Assembly: GCA_030611085.1 (NCBI GenBank)
Contig: JAUWQI010000008.1
Location: 1 to 49,757 of the forward strand
DNA: 49,757 bases
Direction of reading: 5' to 3'
Source: Dehalococcoidia bacterium
GTDB lineage: Bacteria > Chloroflexota > Dehalococcoidia > GIF9 > AB-539-J10
Shown: piece by piece, positions 1 through 7,093 of the stretch
Numbering within the stretch: the stretch's first letter is position 1
Layout of the letters: each line of letters starts with the position of its first letter
Position numbers and translations under genes: made by a program
Notes under the pieces: model-generated
Seen by the model: the letters and a program-made list of their open reading frames with translations, nothing else
What the model was told of the DNA's origin: nothing
Database searches by the model: none

Positions 1-77
1 ATGCTCTCTTCCGTTACCAGTTTCACTGCTTCTTCCCGAAACTCCTTCGTGTATCTTCCTTGTGGGAGCCTTTTCAT
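1..77 (-). CDS. IS3-type transposase OrfA, N-terminal part only (runs off the window)
   Basis: Read on the minus strand from ATG at 77-75, the frame is open to the window edge and gives 25 residues beginning MKRLPQGRYTKEFREEAVKL. This is the typical start of the helix-turn-helix OrfA protein of IS3/IS911-type elements (HTH_Tnp_1), which binds the terminal repeats of the element and joins OrfB in the active transposase. A GGAGG motif sits about 8 bases upstream. Only the first part is in the window, so it is not possible to say whether the gene is intact. Confidence 0.6.
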   Translation of the reverse strand, partial: MKRLPQGRYTKEFREEAVKLVTEES

Positions 78-120
78 TTTGACACCTCCGTCTTTGTATT
101 TTACCTGACTTTGGTGTCCA
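1..120 (-). mobile_element. End of an IS3-family-like insertion sequence
   Basis: The first 120 bases, read on the minus strand, form the left end of an insertion sequence. A terminus starting TGGACACCAAAGTCAGG (ending at position 120 on the plus strand) is followed by a ribosome-binding site (GGAGG) and the start of a transposase OrfA. The TG-starting terminus, the short distance to the start codon and the N-terminal sequence all fit the IS3 family. The rest of the element lies outside the window, so the other terminus and any target duplication cannot be seen. Confidence 0.6.
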
Positions 121-201
121 TTAAACCCATCCTACCTCAGAATGACAAACAGGACTAGTAACGCGTTCTTGAAGTGAATAGAGATGCTGCCTGTTATCTG
201 G

Positions 202-207
202 TATAAT
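202..207 (+). promoter_or_regulatory. Extended -10 promoter for the archease-rtcB operon
   Basis: TGGTATAAT is a perfect -10 hexamer preceded by the TGn extension. No good -35 lies at the right distance, as expected for an extended -10 promoter. It would start transcription near position 214, about 65 bases before archease. Confidence 0.45.
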
Positions 208-279
208 CGATATTAAAGGAATAGGAGCAATTTAAGTATCCTATAGCATGAGGTTGCGTCGCAACAACATAAGGAAAAG

Positions 280-702
280 GTGATAAAAAGAACTTTTGAA
301 ATCATTGACCATACTGCTGATGTAGGCATCATCGCTTATGGGATAGATGTCAGGGAGCTCTTTTCTAACGCTGCGCTGGCTTTGTTTAGCCTGATTACGG
401 AAACTGAAAGCATCGAGGAAAAATTACGCCGTGATTTGGAGATAATGAGCGAAGATAGAGATAGCTTACTTATAGAGTGGCTTAATGAGCTTATTTACCT
501 CTTTGATGCCGAGCATATTTTGTTCAGCAGATTCGATATCGAAAATTTGAGTTCCAATCAACTTAAAGCGACTTGCTACGGGGAAAGCTTCGACCCTTTA
601 AGACACAAGATAAAGACGGGGGTAAAAGCAGCCACCTATCATATGTTAAAAATAGATAAAGATAGTGGTGGCTACAAGGCACAAGTAATTTTCGATGTTT
701 AG
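280..702 (+). CDS. Archease (RtcB activator)
   Basis: This 140-residue protein belongs to the archease family, which stimulates the RNA ligase RtcB by promoting its guanylylation and turnover. The N-terminal stretch EIIDHTADVGI is the family hallmark; its acidic residues help bind metal. The C-terminal part with the conserved K-A-x-T-Y-H segment (KAATYHMLKI) and a final acidic strand also fits. Length is normal for the family. The start is GTG at 280, behind an AAGGAAAAG ribosome-binding site. The gene lies 11 bases before rtcB, so the pair forms an RNA-repair operon as in many archaea and bacteria. Confidence 0.9.
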   Translation: MIKRTFEIIDHTADVGIIAYGIDVRELFSNAALALFSLITETESIEEKLRRDLEIMSEDRDSLLIEWLNELIYLFDAEHILFSRFDIENLSSNQLKATCYGESFDPLRHKIKTGVKAATYHMLKIDKDSGGYKAQVIFDV

Positions 703-713
703 GAGTTTAAGAT

Positions 714-2171
714 ATGCCACGATGGCAAGAGCAACTTATTAAGATAGACGATTATCACTGGCAAATTCCCCAGAGCTATAAATCTGGGATGAGAGTCCCC
801 GGCTTAATTTATGCCAGCGAAGAGATGCTTAAATCCATAAGTGCGGAACAAACCCCAGAACAAGTTGCCAATGTCGCCTTTCTCCCCGGAATAGTTAAAT
901 TCTCCTTAGCTATGCCAGACATCCACTGGGGCTATGGCTTCCCTATAGGCGGGGTGGCTGCCATGGATATCAAAGATGGTGTGATTTCCCCGGGTGGAGT
1001 AGGTTATGACATTAATTGTGGCGTCAGATTATTACGCACCAATCTCAGTGAAACTGAAGTGAAACCCAAGATTAATGAGCTTATTAGCAAATTATTCGCC
1101 AATGTACCATCAGGTTTAGGTTCTGAGGGAAAGATAAAGGTAAGCCAAAAAGAGATGGAACAATTGATGGTTGAAGGAGCAAGATGGGCGGTGAGACATG
1201 GCTTTGGCTGGGAGGAAGACCTAGATGTTACAGAGGAAGATGGCTGTGTCAAAGGTGCTGACCCAAGTAAGATAAGCGACAAAGCGATAAAGAGAGGCAT
1301 GCCTCAAGCAGGCACACTGGGCTCAGGTAATCACTTTCTTGAGATTCAGGCAGTAAAGGAAATATTTGAACCCAAGATAGCCAGTATCATGGGCATTAAC
1401 GAAATAGGCCAAATATTAGTTCTAATTCATACTGGCTCTCGTGGTTTTGGCCACCAAGTGTGCACTGACCATCTGCGTGTCATGGAAGAGGCAGTGTCCA
1501 AGTACGGGATAAAGATTCCTGATCGCCAACTCGCTTGCGCTCCCTTAGAATCGCAGGAGGGTAAAGACTACCTTGCTGCTATGGCATGTGCTGCCAATTA
1601 CGCTTGGAACAACCGTCAATGTATCACGCATTGGGCTAGAGAAAGCTTTTCTAAAATCTTTGGTAAAAACCCTGAAGAACTCGGCATGAGGCAAATTTAT
1701 GATGTTTGCCATAACATTGCTAAAATGGAAGAGCATATAGTAGATGGTCAGAAGATAAAGGTTTGCGTACACCGTAAGGGAGCCACAAGAGCTTTCCCAC
1801 CAGGGCATAAAGATATCCCCCAACGTTATAAGGAGATAGGGCAGCCAGTGCTCATTCCCGGGGATATGGGGCGTTGCTCTTTCATTGCCGTAGGCACCCA
1901 GAAGGCTATGGAGGAAAGCTTTGGCTCTACCTGCCATGGTGCCGGCAGAGTGCTCAGTCGCGGTGCTGCCAGGCGAAGCTTGAAAGGTAAGGATGTGCTT
2001 CGAGAGTTAGAACGCAGAGGCATTACCGTTAAAGCTGGAAATATCCCTTCACTAGCTGAGGAAGCATCTCAAGCTTACAAAGATGTTACTAAAGTGATAG
2101 ATGTAGTGCATCAAGCTGGCATTTCCAAGAAAGTGGCTATGGCTGTTCCCGTAGGTGTTATAAAGGGCTAA
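714..2171 (+). CDS. rtcB: RtcB RNA-splicing ligase
   Basis: RtcB joins RNA 2',3'-cyclic phosphate or 3'-phosphate ends to 5'-hydroxyl ends, using GTP and manganese. The protein has 485 residues, the usual length, with no intein. All expected metal and guanylate-site motifs are visible in order: GYDINCGVRLL with the metal-binding Cys102, GTLGSGNHFLE with the Asn and His pair, LIHTGSRGFGH, HRKGATRAF, and STCHGAGRVLSR carrying the histidine that becomes guanylylated. The C-terminus ends in the conserved VPVGVIKG. It is co-transcribed with archease and abuts the nitroreductase gene with no spacing. Confidence 0.96.
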   Translation: MPRWQEQLIKIDDYHWQIPQSYKSGMRVPGLIYASEEMLKSISAEQTPEQVANVAFLPGIVKFSLAMPDIHWGYGFPIGGVAAMDIKDGVISPGGVGYDINCGVRLLRTNLSETEVKPKINELISKLFANVPSGLGSEGKIKVSQKEMEQLMVEGARWAVRHGFGWEEDLDVTEEDGCVKGADPSKISDKAIKRGMPQAGTLGSGNHFLEIQAVKEIFEPKIASIMGINEIGQILVLIHTGSRGFGHQVCTDHLRVMEEAVSKYGIKIPDRQLACAPLESQEGKDYLAAMACAANYAWNNRQCITHWARESFSKIFGKNPEELGMRQIYDVCHNIAKMEEHIVDGQKIKVCVHRKGATRAFPPGHKDIPQRYKEIGQPVLIPGDMGRCSFIAVGTQKAMEESFGSTCHGAGRVLSRGAARRSLKGKDVLRELERRGITVKAGNIPSLAEEASQAYKDVTKVIDVVHQAGISKKVAMAVPVGVIKG

Positions 2172-2834
2172 ATGTCATTGCGAGCGAAGCGAGGCAACCC
2201 TCTCCCTATAATAAAACTTCCTTCTCCTCAGTTAAAGGGTAAGGTTTCCATAGAAGAAACAATAGCAAAGCGCAGGTCAGCCCGGAGATATCGCTCAGAG
2301 CCACTAACTCTGTCTCAATTAAGCCAGCTACTCTGGTCAGCTCAAGGCATTACCGGAGTGGGAAAGCTTAGAGCAGCACCCAGCGCTGGAGTTACTTACC
2401 CTGTAGAAATTTTCGCCGTTATTGGCAAACAGGGTATCATTGCAAGCGCAGCGAAGCAACCACAAGAAGAATTGGAAGCTGGGATTTACCATTATGAAGT
2501 GGACCCACATTCACTGAGCTTGCATCTGCGAGGTGACCTAAGGCTGGATTTAGCCAGAGCAGCTCTGGACCAAGGATTTATTGCTGAGGCCCCCGTTGTC
2601 ATCGTTATTTGTGCTATTTATCCCAGAACTTCCTATACTTATGGCAGACGCGGGGAAAGATATGTTCATATGGAAGTGGGCCATGTCGGGGAGAACATCC
2701 ATCTTCAAGCTGTAGCTTTAGGATTGGCAACTGTGGAGATTGGCGCCTTTAGTGATGAGGAGGTAAGAAAAGTTCTGGGAGTGGAGGAGCAGATTAAGCC
2801 TGTTTATATACTGCCCATCGGTAAATCACCATAA
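2172..2834 (+). CDS. SagB-type nitroreductase with repeat-derived segments
   Basis: This 220-residue protein resembles the SagB/ThcOx branch of FMN-dependent nitroreductases, shown by RRSARRYRSEPLTLSQLSQLLW, split by the usual AQGITG, then APSAGVTYP and the helix VGENIHLQAVALGLATVEIG near residues 173-192. The substrate is unknown. The first ten residues (MSLRAKRGNP) and an internal segment near residues 88-97 (IIASAAKQP) are translations of a dispersed repeat, not part of the family fold. The start codon comes from the repeat itself and lies one base after the rtcB stop; the original start may have been lost. The frame nonetheless stays open to a normal C-terminus. Confidence 0.8.
   Translation: MSLRAKRGNPLPIIKLPSPQLKGKVSIEETIAKRRSARRYRSEPLTLSQLSQLLWSAQGITGVGKLRAAPSAGVTYPVEIFAVIGKQGIIASAAKQPQEELEAGIYHYEVDPHSLSLHLRGDLRLDLARAALDQGFIAEAPVVIVICAIYPRTSYTYGRRGERYVHMEVGHVGENIHLQAVALGLATVEIGAFSDEEVRKVLGVEEQIKPVYILPIGKSP
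2173..2200 (+). repeat. Dispersed TCATTGCGAGCG repeat, copy at the nitroreductase start
   Basis: The sequence TGTCATTGCGAGCGAAGC and the following GAGGCAACC match the second copy at 2435-2461 with few differences, and the end of the compound repeat near 28350-28370 on the other strand. It supplies the start codon and first ten codons of the nitroreductase frame. Confidence 0.75.
2435..2461 (+). repeat. Dispersed TCATTGCAAGCG repeat inside the nitroreductase gene
   Basis: TATCATTGCAAGCGCAGCGA followed by AGCAACC is the same repeat as at 2173-2200. It sits in frame inside the coding region, at a position where a surface loop is likely (between the strand EIFAVIGK and the EAGIYHY-type strand), so the gene seems to tolerate it. 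Confidence 0.7.
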
Positions 2835-2880
2835 ACTGCTACAATTAGAGCAATAACCAAAGGAGCATGTTTAACAAAAT

Positions 2881-2931
2881 GTAGTTGCCCAATTTATTGG
2901 GCAATAGGAGCCTGATAAATCAGGCAACTAC
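2881..2931. repeat. Palindromic MITE-like repeat, full copy
   Basis: A 51-base element with 9-base terminal inverted repeats GTAGTTGCC and GGCAACTAC. It contains two nested smaller palindromes, CCCAATTTATTGGG and CCTGATAAATCAGG. A longer copy lies at 27834-27901 and a fragment at 15972-15992. The termini and nested hairpins suggest a non-autonomous mobile repeat, or one that acts as a hairpin in RNA. Confidence 0.75.
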
Positions 2932-2939
2932 GTACGGAT

Positions 2940-3092
2940 AAATCCTAAGCATAAAATTATGACAAATTCTAAATCCGAAATCCTAAACAATATCAAAACA
3001 CTAATGACAAAATTCAAAACAAAGTGTGTTGTGGCATTTGAATTTGGAATTTTGGATTTGTTTAGGATTTAGAGCTTAGATATTGGAATTTC
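2940..3092. repeat. AT-rich dyad repeat (AAATCCTAA family), longest copy
   Basis: This stretch is rich in AAATCCGAAATCCTAAACAA-like words on the left half and their complements (TTTGGATTTGTTTAGGATTT) on the right half, giving an overall inverted repeat. Related stretches occur at 6899-6990, 8708-8769, 16499-16575 and 42146-42200, always between genes. It accounts for most of the gap before the next gene. Confidence 0.7.
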
Positions 3093-3110
3093 ATAACGAA
3101 AGGAGGCAGC

Positions 3111-3326
3111 ATGAAAGAACCAAAGTTACTAAGCAAAGGGGAATGTGCACTGAGTCATGGCTTCATCGTTGGCGGACTTATATTGCTTAGCGTTGGGCTA
3201 TCCTTAGGCCCGGGGCGTTATATCGGAGGACTAATCGGCTTAATTATTGCTGGTGTCTGGTGTTTTGCCGGTGGACTTTGCTTTGTATTCAGCAATGCCT
3301 TTGCAAAGCTAGCAGCTAAGAAATAA
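3111..3326 (+). CDS. Small two-helix membrane protein, unknown function
   Basis: A 71-residue protein I do not recognise. After a short hydrophilic start it has two hydrophobic glycine-rich segments, about residues 16-33 and 38-63, which should cross the membrane as a hairpin, then a lysine-rich tail (AKLAAKK). The ATG is preceded by AAAGGAGG at good spacing, which is the main reason to accept the gene. It stands alone on the plus strand, converging with rluD, and is separated from rtcB and the nitroreductase by two repeats. Confidence 0.6.
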   Translation: MKEPKLLSKGECALSHGFIVGGLILLSVGLSLGPGRYIGGLIGLIIAGVWCFAGGLCFVFSNAFAKLAAKK

Positions 3327-3361
3327 CCAGTACAACATTGCGTGTCTACAGACAGCACTCT

Positions 3362-4285
3362 CTAAGCACTATGAGCAATAAGCTCCAGGGCTTGCTTCAA
3401 ATCCGCGGGCAACGAGCAAGTAAATTCGCGATATTCGTTGGTTGACGGCAAACGAAACCCAAGACGATAAGCATGGATGAACTGCCTATCAACATGAGCT
3501 GATTTTACCCCATAAACGGAGTCGCCGATTACAGGATAACCAATAGCCGATAGATGTACCCTTATCTGGTGCGTACGACCAGTTCTGGGAGTGACCTTGA
3601 GCAAAGTGTAATTACCTAGGTATTTTTTGACTTGATATTGGGTGCTAGCCTCCTTTCCTGGAGATACTACTGCCATTCTCTGCCTATTATGGGAGTCTCG
3701 CCCAATAGGTGCCTCAATTATCCCTTGCTCTGGGGATAATCTCCCTTTAACCAAGACAAGGTATCCCTTCGTTACATCATGGGTTTTGAACTGGTTGACC
3801 AAGTGTTGCCAGGCAAAGTCGTTTTTAGCGATGACCATAAGCCCTGATGTATCCTTATCCAACCTATGAACTATACCTGGACGTATTAAATCGTTGCTTA
3901 TAGCTAGGTGGGGGCAGTGCGACAGGACAGCATTGACTAAGGTGTGGTCGGGGTGCCCCGGAGCAGGATGAACAGTTAATCCTGCCAATTTATTTATGAC
4001 TAATATATCTTTATCTTCATAAACTATGGCTAGGGGAATTGGTTCAGCTAAGGGATAGGTGGATGAGGGTGGAAGCTCGATTGCTATCTTGTCGGATTCA
4101 TTTAATCTTTGACTTGCCTTTGTTCTTTGCTTATTAACTAGGATATAACCTTGCTCGATTAGTTTCTGTAAGTAAGAGCGAGAAAATTGCGGAAGAGACT
4201 GAGTCAGATATTTGTCAAGGCGAATGCCTGAAATAGGTGAGTCAAGGTAGAAGTTCTTAATCTTTGGTCTTGTGCTCGTGTTCAT
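3362..4285 (-). CDS. rluD: Ribosomal large-subunit pseudouridine synthase, RluD-like
   Basis: A 307-residue RluA-family enzyme that converts specific uridines in RNA, most likely 23S rRNA, to pseudouridine. It has an N-terminal S4 RNA-binding domain (RLDKYLTQSLPQFSRSYLQK, about residues 22-41) and the catalytic motif HRLDKDTSG at 140-148, where Asp143 is the expected catalytic residue. The RTGRTHQIRVHL motif follows near residues 237-248. Its start overlaps the 3' end of lspA by 29 bases, so the two are translated from one message; this lspA-rluD order is common. The exact target uridine cannot be told from sequence. Confidence 0.93.
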   Translation of the reverse strand: MNTSTRPKIKNFYLDSPISGIRLDKYLTQSLPQFSRSYLQKLIEQGYILVNKQRTKASQRLNESDKIAIELPPSSTYPLAEPIPLAIVYEDKDILVINKLAGLTVHPAPGHPDHTLVNAVLSHCPHLAISNDLIRPGIVHRLDKDTSGLMVIAKNDFAWQHLVNQFKTHDVTKGYLVLVKGRLSPEQGIIEAPIGRDSHNRQRMAVVSPGKEASTQYQVKKYLGNYTLLKVTPRTGRTHQIRVHLSAIGYPVIGDSVYGVKSAHVDRQFIHAYRLGFRLPSTNEYREFTCSLPADLKQALELIAHSA

Positions 4286-4766
4286 ACACTTTTCTAAATA
4301 ATCCCGACCGGTAGAGAGAATAAATAAAGGTGAAGATGCCTACTACTATGGCGGTGTCAGCAAGATTAAAAGCTGGCCAGTGAAAGATATTCTGCAGATG
4401 GACATCGACAAAATCAGTAACGCATCCAAAACGGAGACGATCTATTAGATTGCCTACAGCACCACCCAAAATCAAGCTAATGGATACGACGCCCAAAGTA
4501 GTAGCCGGAGATAGGTAACGAAAAAACAACAAGATAATGAATAAACTAGTTAGGGTAATAATGATGAGAAGAAAAGTTTGGTTGGCGAGCAAACCAAAAA
4601 CGGAGCCATAATTTTCAACATGAACCAGATCGAGAAAACCCGGAAGCAACTCCATTCGGGGCGAATTAGCTCTAATCCATAGCTTACTCAACTGGTCAAG
4701 GACAACTACCAAAGCGGCGATACCAAGAGACAACACCATTTTTGTGCTCCTCATTCTTTTGACCAA
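4257..4766 (-). CDS. lspA: Lipoprotein signal peptidase (signal peptidase II)
   Basis: LspA is an inner-membrane aspartyl protease that removes the signal peptide from prolipoproteins after lipid attachment. The 169 residues contain four predicted membrane segments. The catalytic aspartates are expected at Asp118 (in CVTDFVDVH) and Asp137 (in FNLADTAIVVG), with the usual spacing of 19; GNLIDR at 105-110 and ENYGSVFGLL near 51-60 are further family motifs. An internal Met at residue 5 or 10 could be the true start. It overlaps rluD downstream and lies 58 bases from the DksA-type gene. Confidence 0.94.
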   Translation of the reverse strand: MVKRMRSTKMVLSLGIAALVVVLDQLSKLWIRANSPRMELLPGFLDLVHVENYGSVFGLLANQTFLLIIITLTSLFIILLFFRYLSPATTLGVVSISLILGGAVGNLIDRLRFGCVTDFVDVHLQNIFHWPAFNLADTAIVVGIFTFIYSLYRSGLFRKVYEHEHKTKD

Positions 4767-4824
4767 TAATTATCGAGTAGCGACTTTTGAACTATCGGCT
4801 ATTGACTAATTTGCCTTTAGCAAG

Positions 4825-5184
4825 CTATCTTGTCCCTTTTGCCTGACGTGCTTTGCAACTCAAACATAGGTTTGCTTGAGGCAAAGCTTCAAGTCGAGCT
4901 TGTTCTATGGGTTGCCCACAGGAATCACACAATCCATAGGTACCCGCTTCATACTTTTGTATGGCACGCTCTACTTCACCAAGAGCATGTCTTAACCCTT
5001 TTTCCAAAGCTAGCCTTTTCTCCAGCTCAAAGGCTCCGTTTGCCTCTTCTTCCCTTTTGCCAAACGGACTGCCTTCTCTCCTCTCCACCGATGGCCACCC
5101 ACTAGCTCTTAGCTGCTGCAGCTTTTCTAATAGCTCCGTTCTTTCCTTCTTTAACCTCTCATAAAGTTCAGCGATGTCAACCAC
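4825..5184 (-). CDS. DksA/TraR-family zinc-finger protein
   Basis: A 119-residue protein with a long helical N-terminal part (likely coiled coil, residues 5-28 and 50-80) and a C-terminal C4 zinc finger formed by Cys86, Cys89, Cys107 and Cys110 (CDSCGQPIEQARLEALP). Family members bind in the RNA polymerase secondary channel or act as general stress regulators; the specific role here is unknown. The start is GTG at 5184, placed 6-7 bases after a GGAGG box. A nearby out-of-frame ATG is ignored. It is the first gene of the likely lspA-rluD transcription unit. Confidence 0.85.
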   Translation of the reverse strand: MVDIAELYERLKKERTELLEKLQQLRASGWPSVERREGSPFGKREEEANGAFELEKRLALEKGLRHALGEVERAIQKYEAGTYGLCDSCGQPIEQARLEALPQANLCLSCKARQAKGTR

Positions 5185-5260
5185 TTCATGCCTCCTCTCA
5201 AATATAGCTTGCTTCGTTCACAATAACATAGCGCGTTAAATTATCATAGATTAGCAATTG

Positions 5261-6880
5261 TTAGTATGTAGTGATAGTCTTGCTAAAGGCATTTCTTATA
5301 GTGGAAGGCAGCATGTCATTATATTTTTCCACAGCTTCATATCTGACTTTGTTGAGTTTCTTTTGTTTTTCTTCGAATTCGACCTTGGAATAAAGTTTCT
5401 CAGGGTGCAAATAAATATCATCTACATACCTTATTGCTCTTGGCACCTTAAAGCCTGCAGGTGAGTCTACCCAATCTTCGAGGCCTCCTCTTAATAGGGA
5501 ATCTAGTACAGCTACAGTATATTCCAAACTTATATCTTTGTACCTCTCTCCTTCGCCTATTCCTCCTGTATTTATTAAATAGTAATTCATATGAGGAAGC
5601 CCATTTAAAATTCTATAGAATATGCTCGCATGTTCTGCTCTATCGCCAGCTACAAAGGGGTCGTAAAAAAACTCACTCTTAATTTTCCCAGCCTGAGTAG
5701 GGTCACCAGCTGAGGATTCCATTGATTGCCCTAAAATCACAAGGACTGTTGCTTGCTCCAAAGTCAACTTTGATATTGCAGGTATCAATGGCCCTCTAGT
5801 AATAAGAATCAAGTTATCAATTCTATCAACATCAATATAAGGGCTGGCGTGCATAAAGTCCCTTCTCAATATAACTGCTCTTCCATTCGATGTCTTTTCA
5901 AAATTATAAAAGTCGAAGTCTCCTTCCTCAGTCACATAAACATTCTCACACAGAGTTTCTGGCCTTAACAAGCCGTAGAATATCTCCATTTGATTCCCGG
6001 GATTTACACCCTCTGTTTTTACAAATACTCCTCCACCTTCAAAGCCATGGAAGGAGCCATCAGTCATAAGAGTTCCTCCATCATCTTGAACAAGCCATGA
6101 TTTCTCTTTCCCCTTTCTTGCCAGAATTTTAGAGGTTAGAGTTGTTTTTCCATTTGCAGTTAAGGCAAGAAACAACGACCTGGTAGTTCTGTAATCCCCA
6201 TGTGTTGATTGCAGATAATCTTCTCTACAGCCAGCATGCAGGAAAATCCCACCCCTTTTAGTTTTAGCCAACCAATCCTCCGAGGCGAAAACTCCTTTTT
6301 TGTATTCGCCTATATAGTTGCTGTTCCTGACTATTTTAATGACTCTCCCATTATCCATCATAGCCAACCTTATGGTGATATCTTTTTCAGGAAGCGGCTT
6401 AGCTTTATTAGCTTCAAAAGCCTCGTCGACGAACATTACAACCTCGTACGTTGGTTGCTCAATTTCTTCTTTCACAGGCATATAAAGATTCTTTCCGCCA
6501 TAAGCAACATGGGCAAATCTTTCAGGAACAATTAACCTAACCGTGGTTCCACTATTTTCGCTGCCCACAATTCTATCAACGGAAATCAACCTTTCCCTGG
6601 CCAAAGCTTTCTCGCATTGGGTCAGCAACTTTTGTTCCTCTTCACCAAAGGGATAGTCAACACTGTTCTTGGTGAACATTGCTGCTCGGGAAGAAGGTTC
6701 ACTTTCAGCAACAAAATTTCCATATATCGTTTTTCTAACCCCAAGCTCATTTTCCACAAGCGCTCTCAGCTCTTCACCAGAGGGATTATTTGCTAACCTA
6801 TGTTCATTTATTGCCTTTTTTCTGATTCCATCGACAGTGTGAGCAAATTGTGCCAGATCAAATGATGATATTCTTTCCAT
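5261..6880 (-). CDS. Phosphoenolpyruvate carboxykinase (ATP)-like, divergent
   Basis: The 539 residues match the ATP-dependent PEP carboxykinase family in length and layout; that enzyme interconverts oxaloacetate plus ATP with PEP, CO2 and ADP. The nucleotide site is unusual: LALTANGKTTLTS (about 238-250) replaces the usual GLSGTGKTTLS, and QDDGGTL (265-271) replaces the usual DDEHGW metal site. The following EGGGVFVKTEGVNPGNQ matches the family EGGCYAKT region, so the fold is likely kept. It lies upstream-to-downstream with the carboxyltransferase gene, which could make its oxaloacetate substrate. Function as a true PEPCK is probable but not certain because key residues differ. Confidence 0.68.
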   Translation of the reverse strand: MERISSFDLAQFAHTVDGIRKKAINEHRLANNPSGEELRALVENELGVRKTIYGNFVAESEPSSRAAMFTKNSVDYPFGEEEQKLLTQCEKALARERLISVDRIVGSENSGTTVRLIVPERFAHVAYGGKNLYMPVKEEIEQPTYEVVMFVDEAFEANKAKPLPEKDITIRLAMMDNGRVIKIVRNSNYIGEYKKGVFASEDWLAKTKRGGIFLHAGCREDYLQSTHGDYRTTRSLFLALTANGKTTLTSKILARKGKEKSWLVQDDGGTLMTDGSFHGFEGGGVFVKTEGVNPGNQMEIFYGLLRPETLCENVYVTEEGDFDFYNFEKTSNGRAVILRRDFMHASPYIDVDRIDNLILITRGPLIPAISKLTLEQATVLVILGQSMESSAGDPTQAGKIKSEFFYDPFVAGDRAEHASIFYRILNGLPHMNYYLINTGGIGEGERYKDISLEYTVAVLDSLLRGGLEDWVDSPAGFKVPRAIRYVDDIYLHPEKLYSKVEFEEKQKKLNKVRYEAVEKYNDMLPSTIRNAFSKTITTY

Positions 6881-6898
6881 TGTAATTCACCCTCTCTA

Positions 6899-6990
6899 AG
6901 TACTAAATACCAAATCTTAATATCCAAATACTAAACAATAATCAGAATCCCAAACCTTAAATTTTTTGGATTTCAAGATTGGAGCTTCGT
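6899..6990. repeat. AT-rich dyad repeat, copy 2
   Basis: Words such as TACCAAATCTTAATATCCAA and CAAACCTTAAATTTTTTGGA show the same style of short dyads as the copy at 2940-3092, but more diverged. It fills the space between the carboxyltransferase gene and the PEPCK gene. Confidence 0.5.
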
Positions 6991-7093
6991 ACTTTATCGT
7001 TTACGCAGTCGGTAATCGTTAATATGTAGTGGCGAACCTATTAAAGACTTTTTACGTTAAGATGCAGCGCATGACCGATTTCCCCATGAGCTT

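Noticed and set aside
1545-1937. Antisense reading frame of 130 codons in rtcB
   Set aside because: It lies wholly inside a well-supported gene on the other strand and shows no known motif or ribosome-binding site.
2881-2931. Possible CRISPR repeat
   Set aside because: The copies are scattered singly over 25 kb and are palindromic with variable centres; there is no array of regularly spaced repeats and no cas gene.
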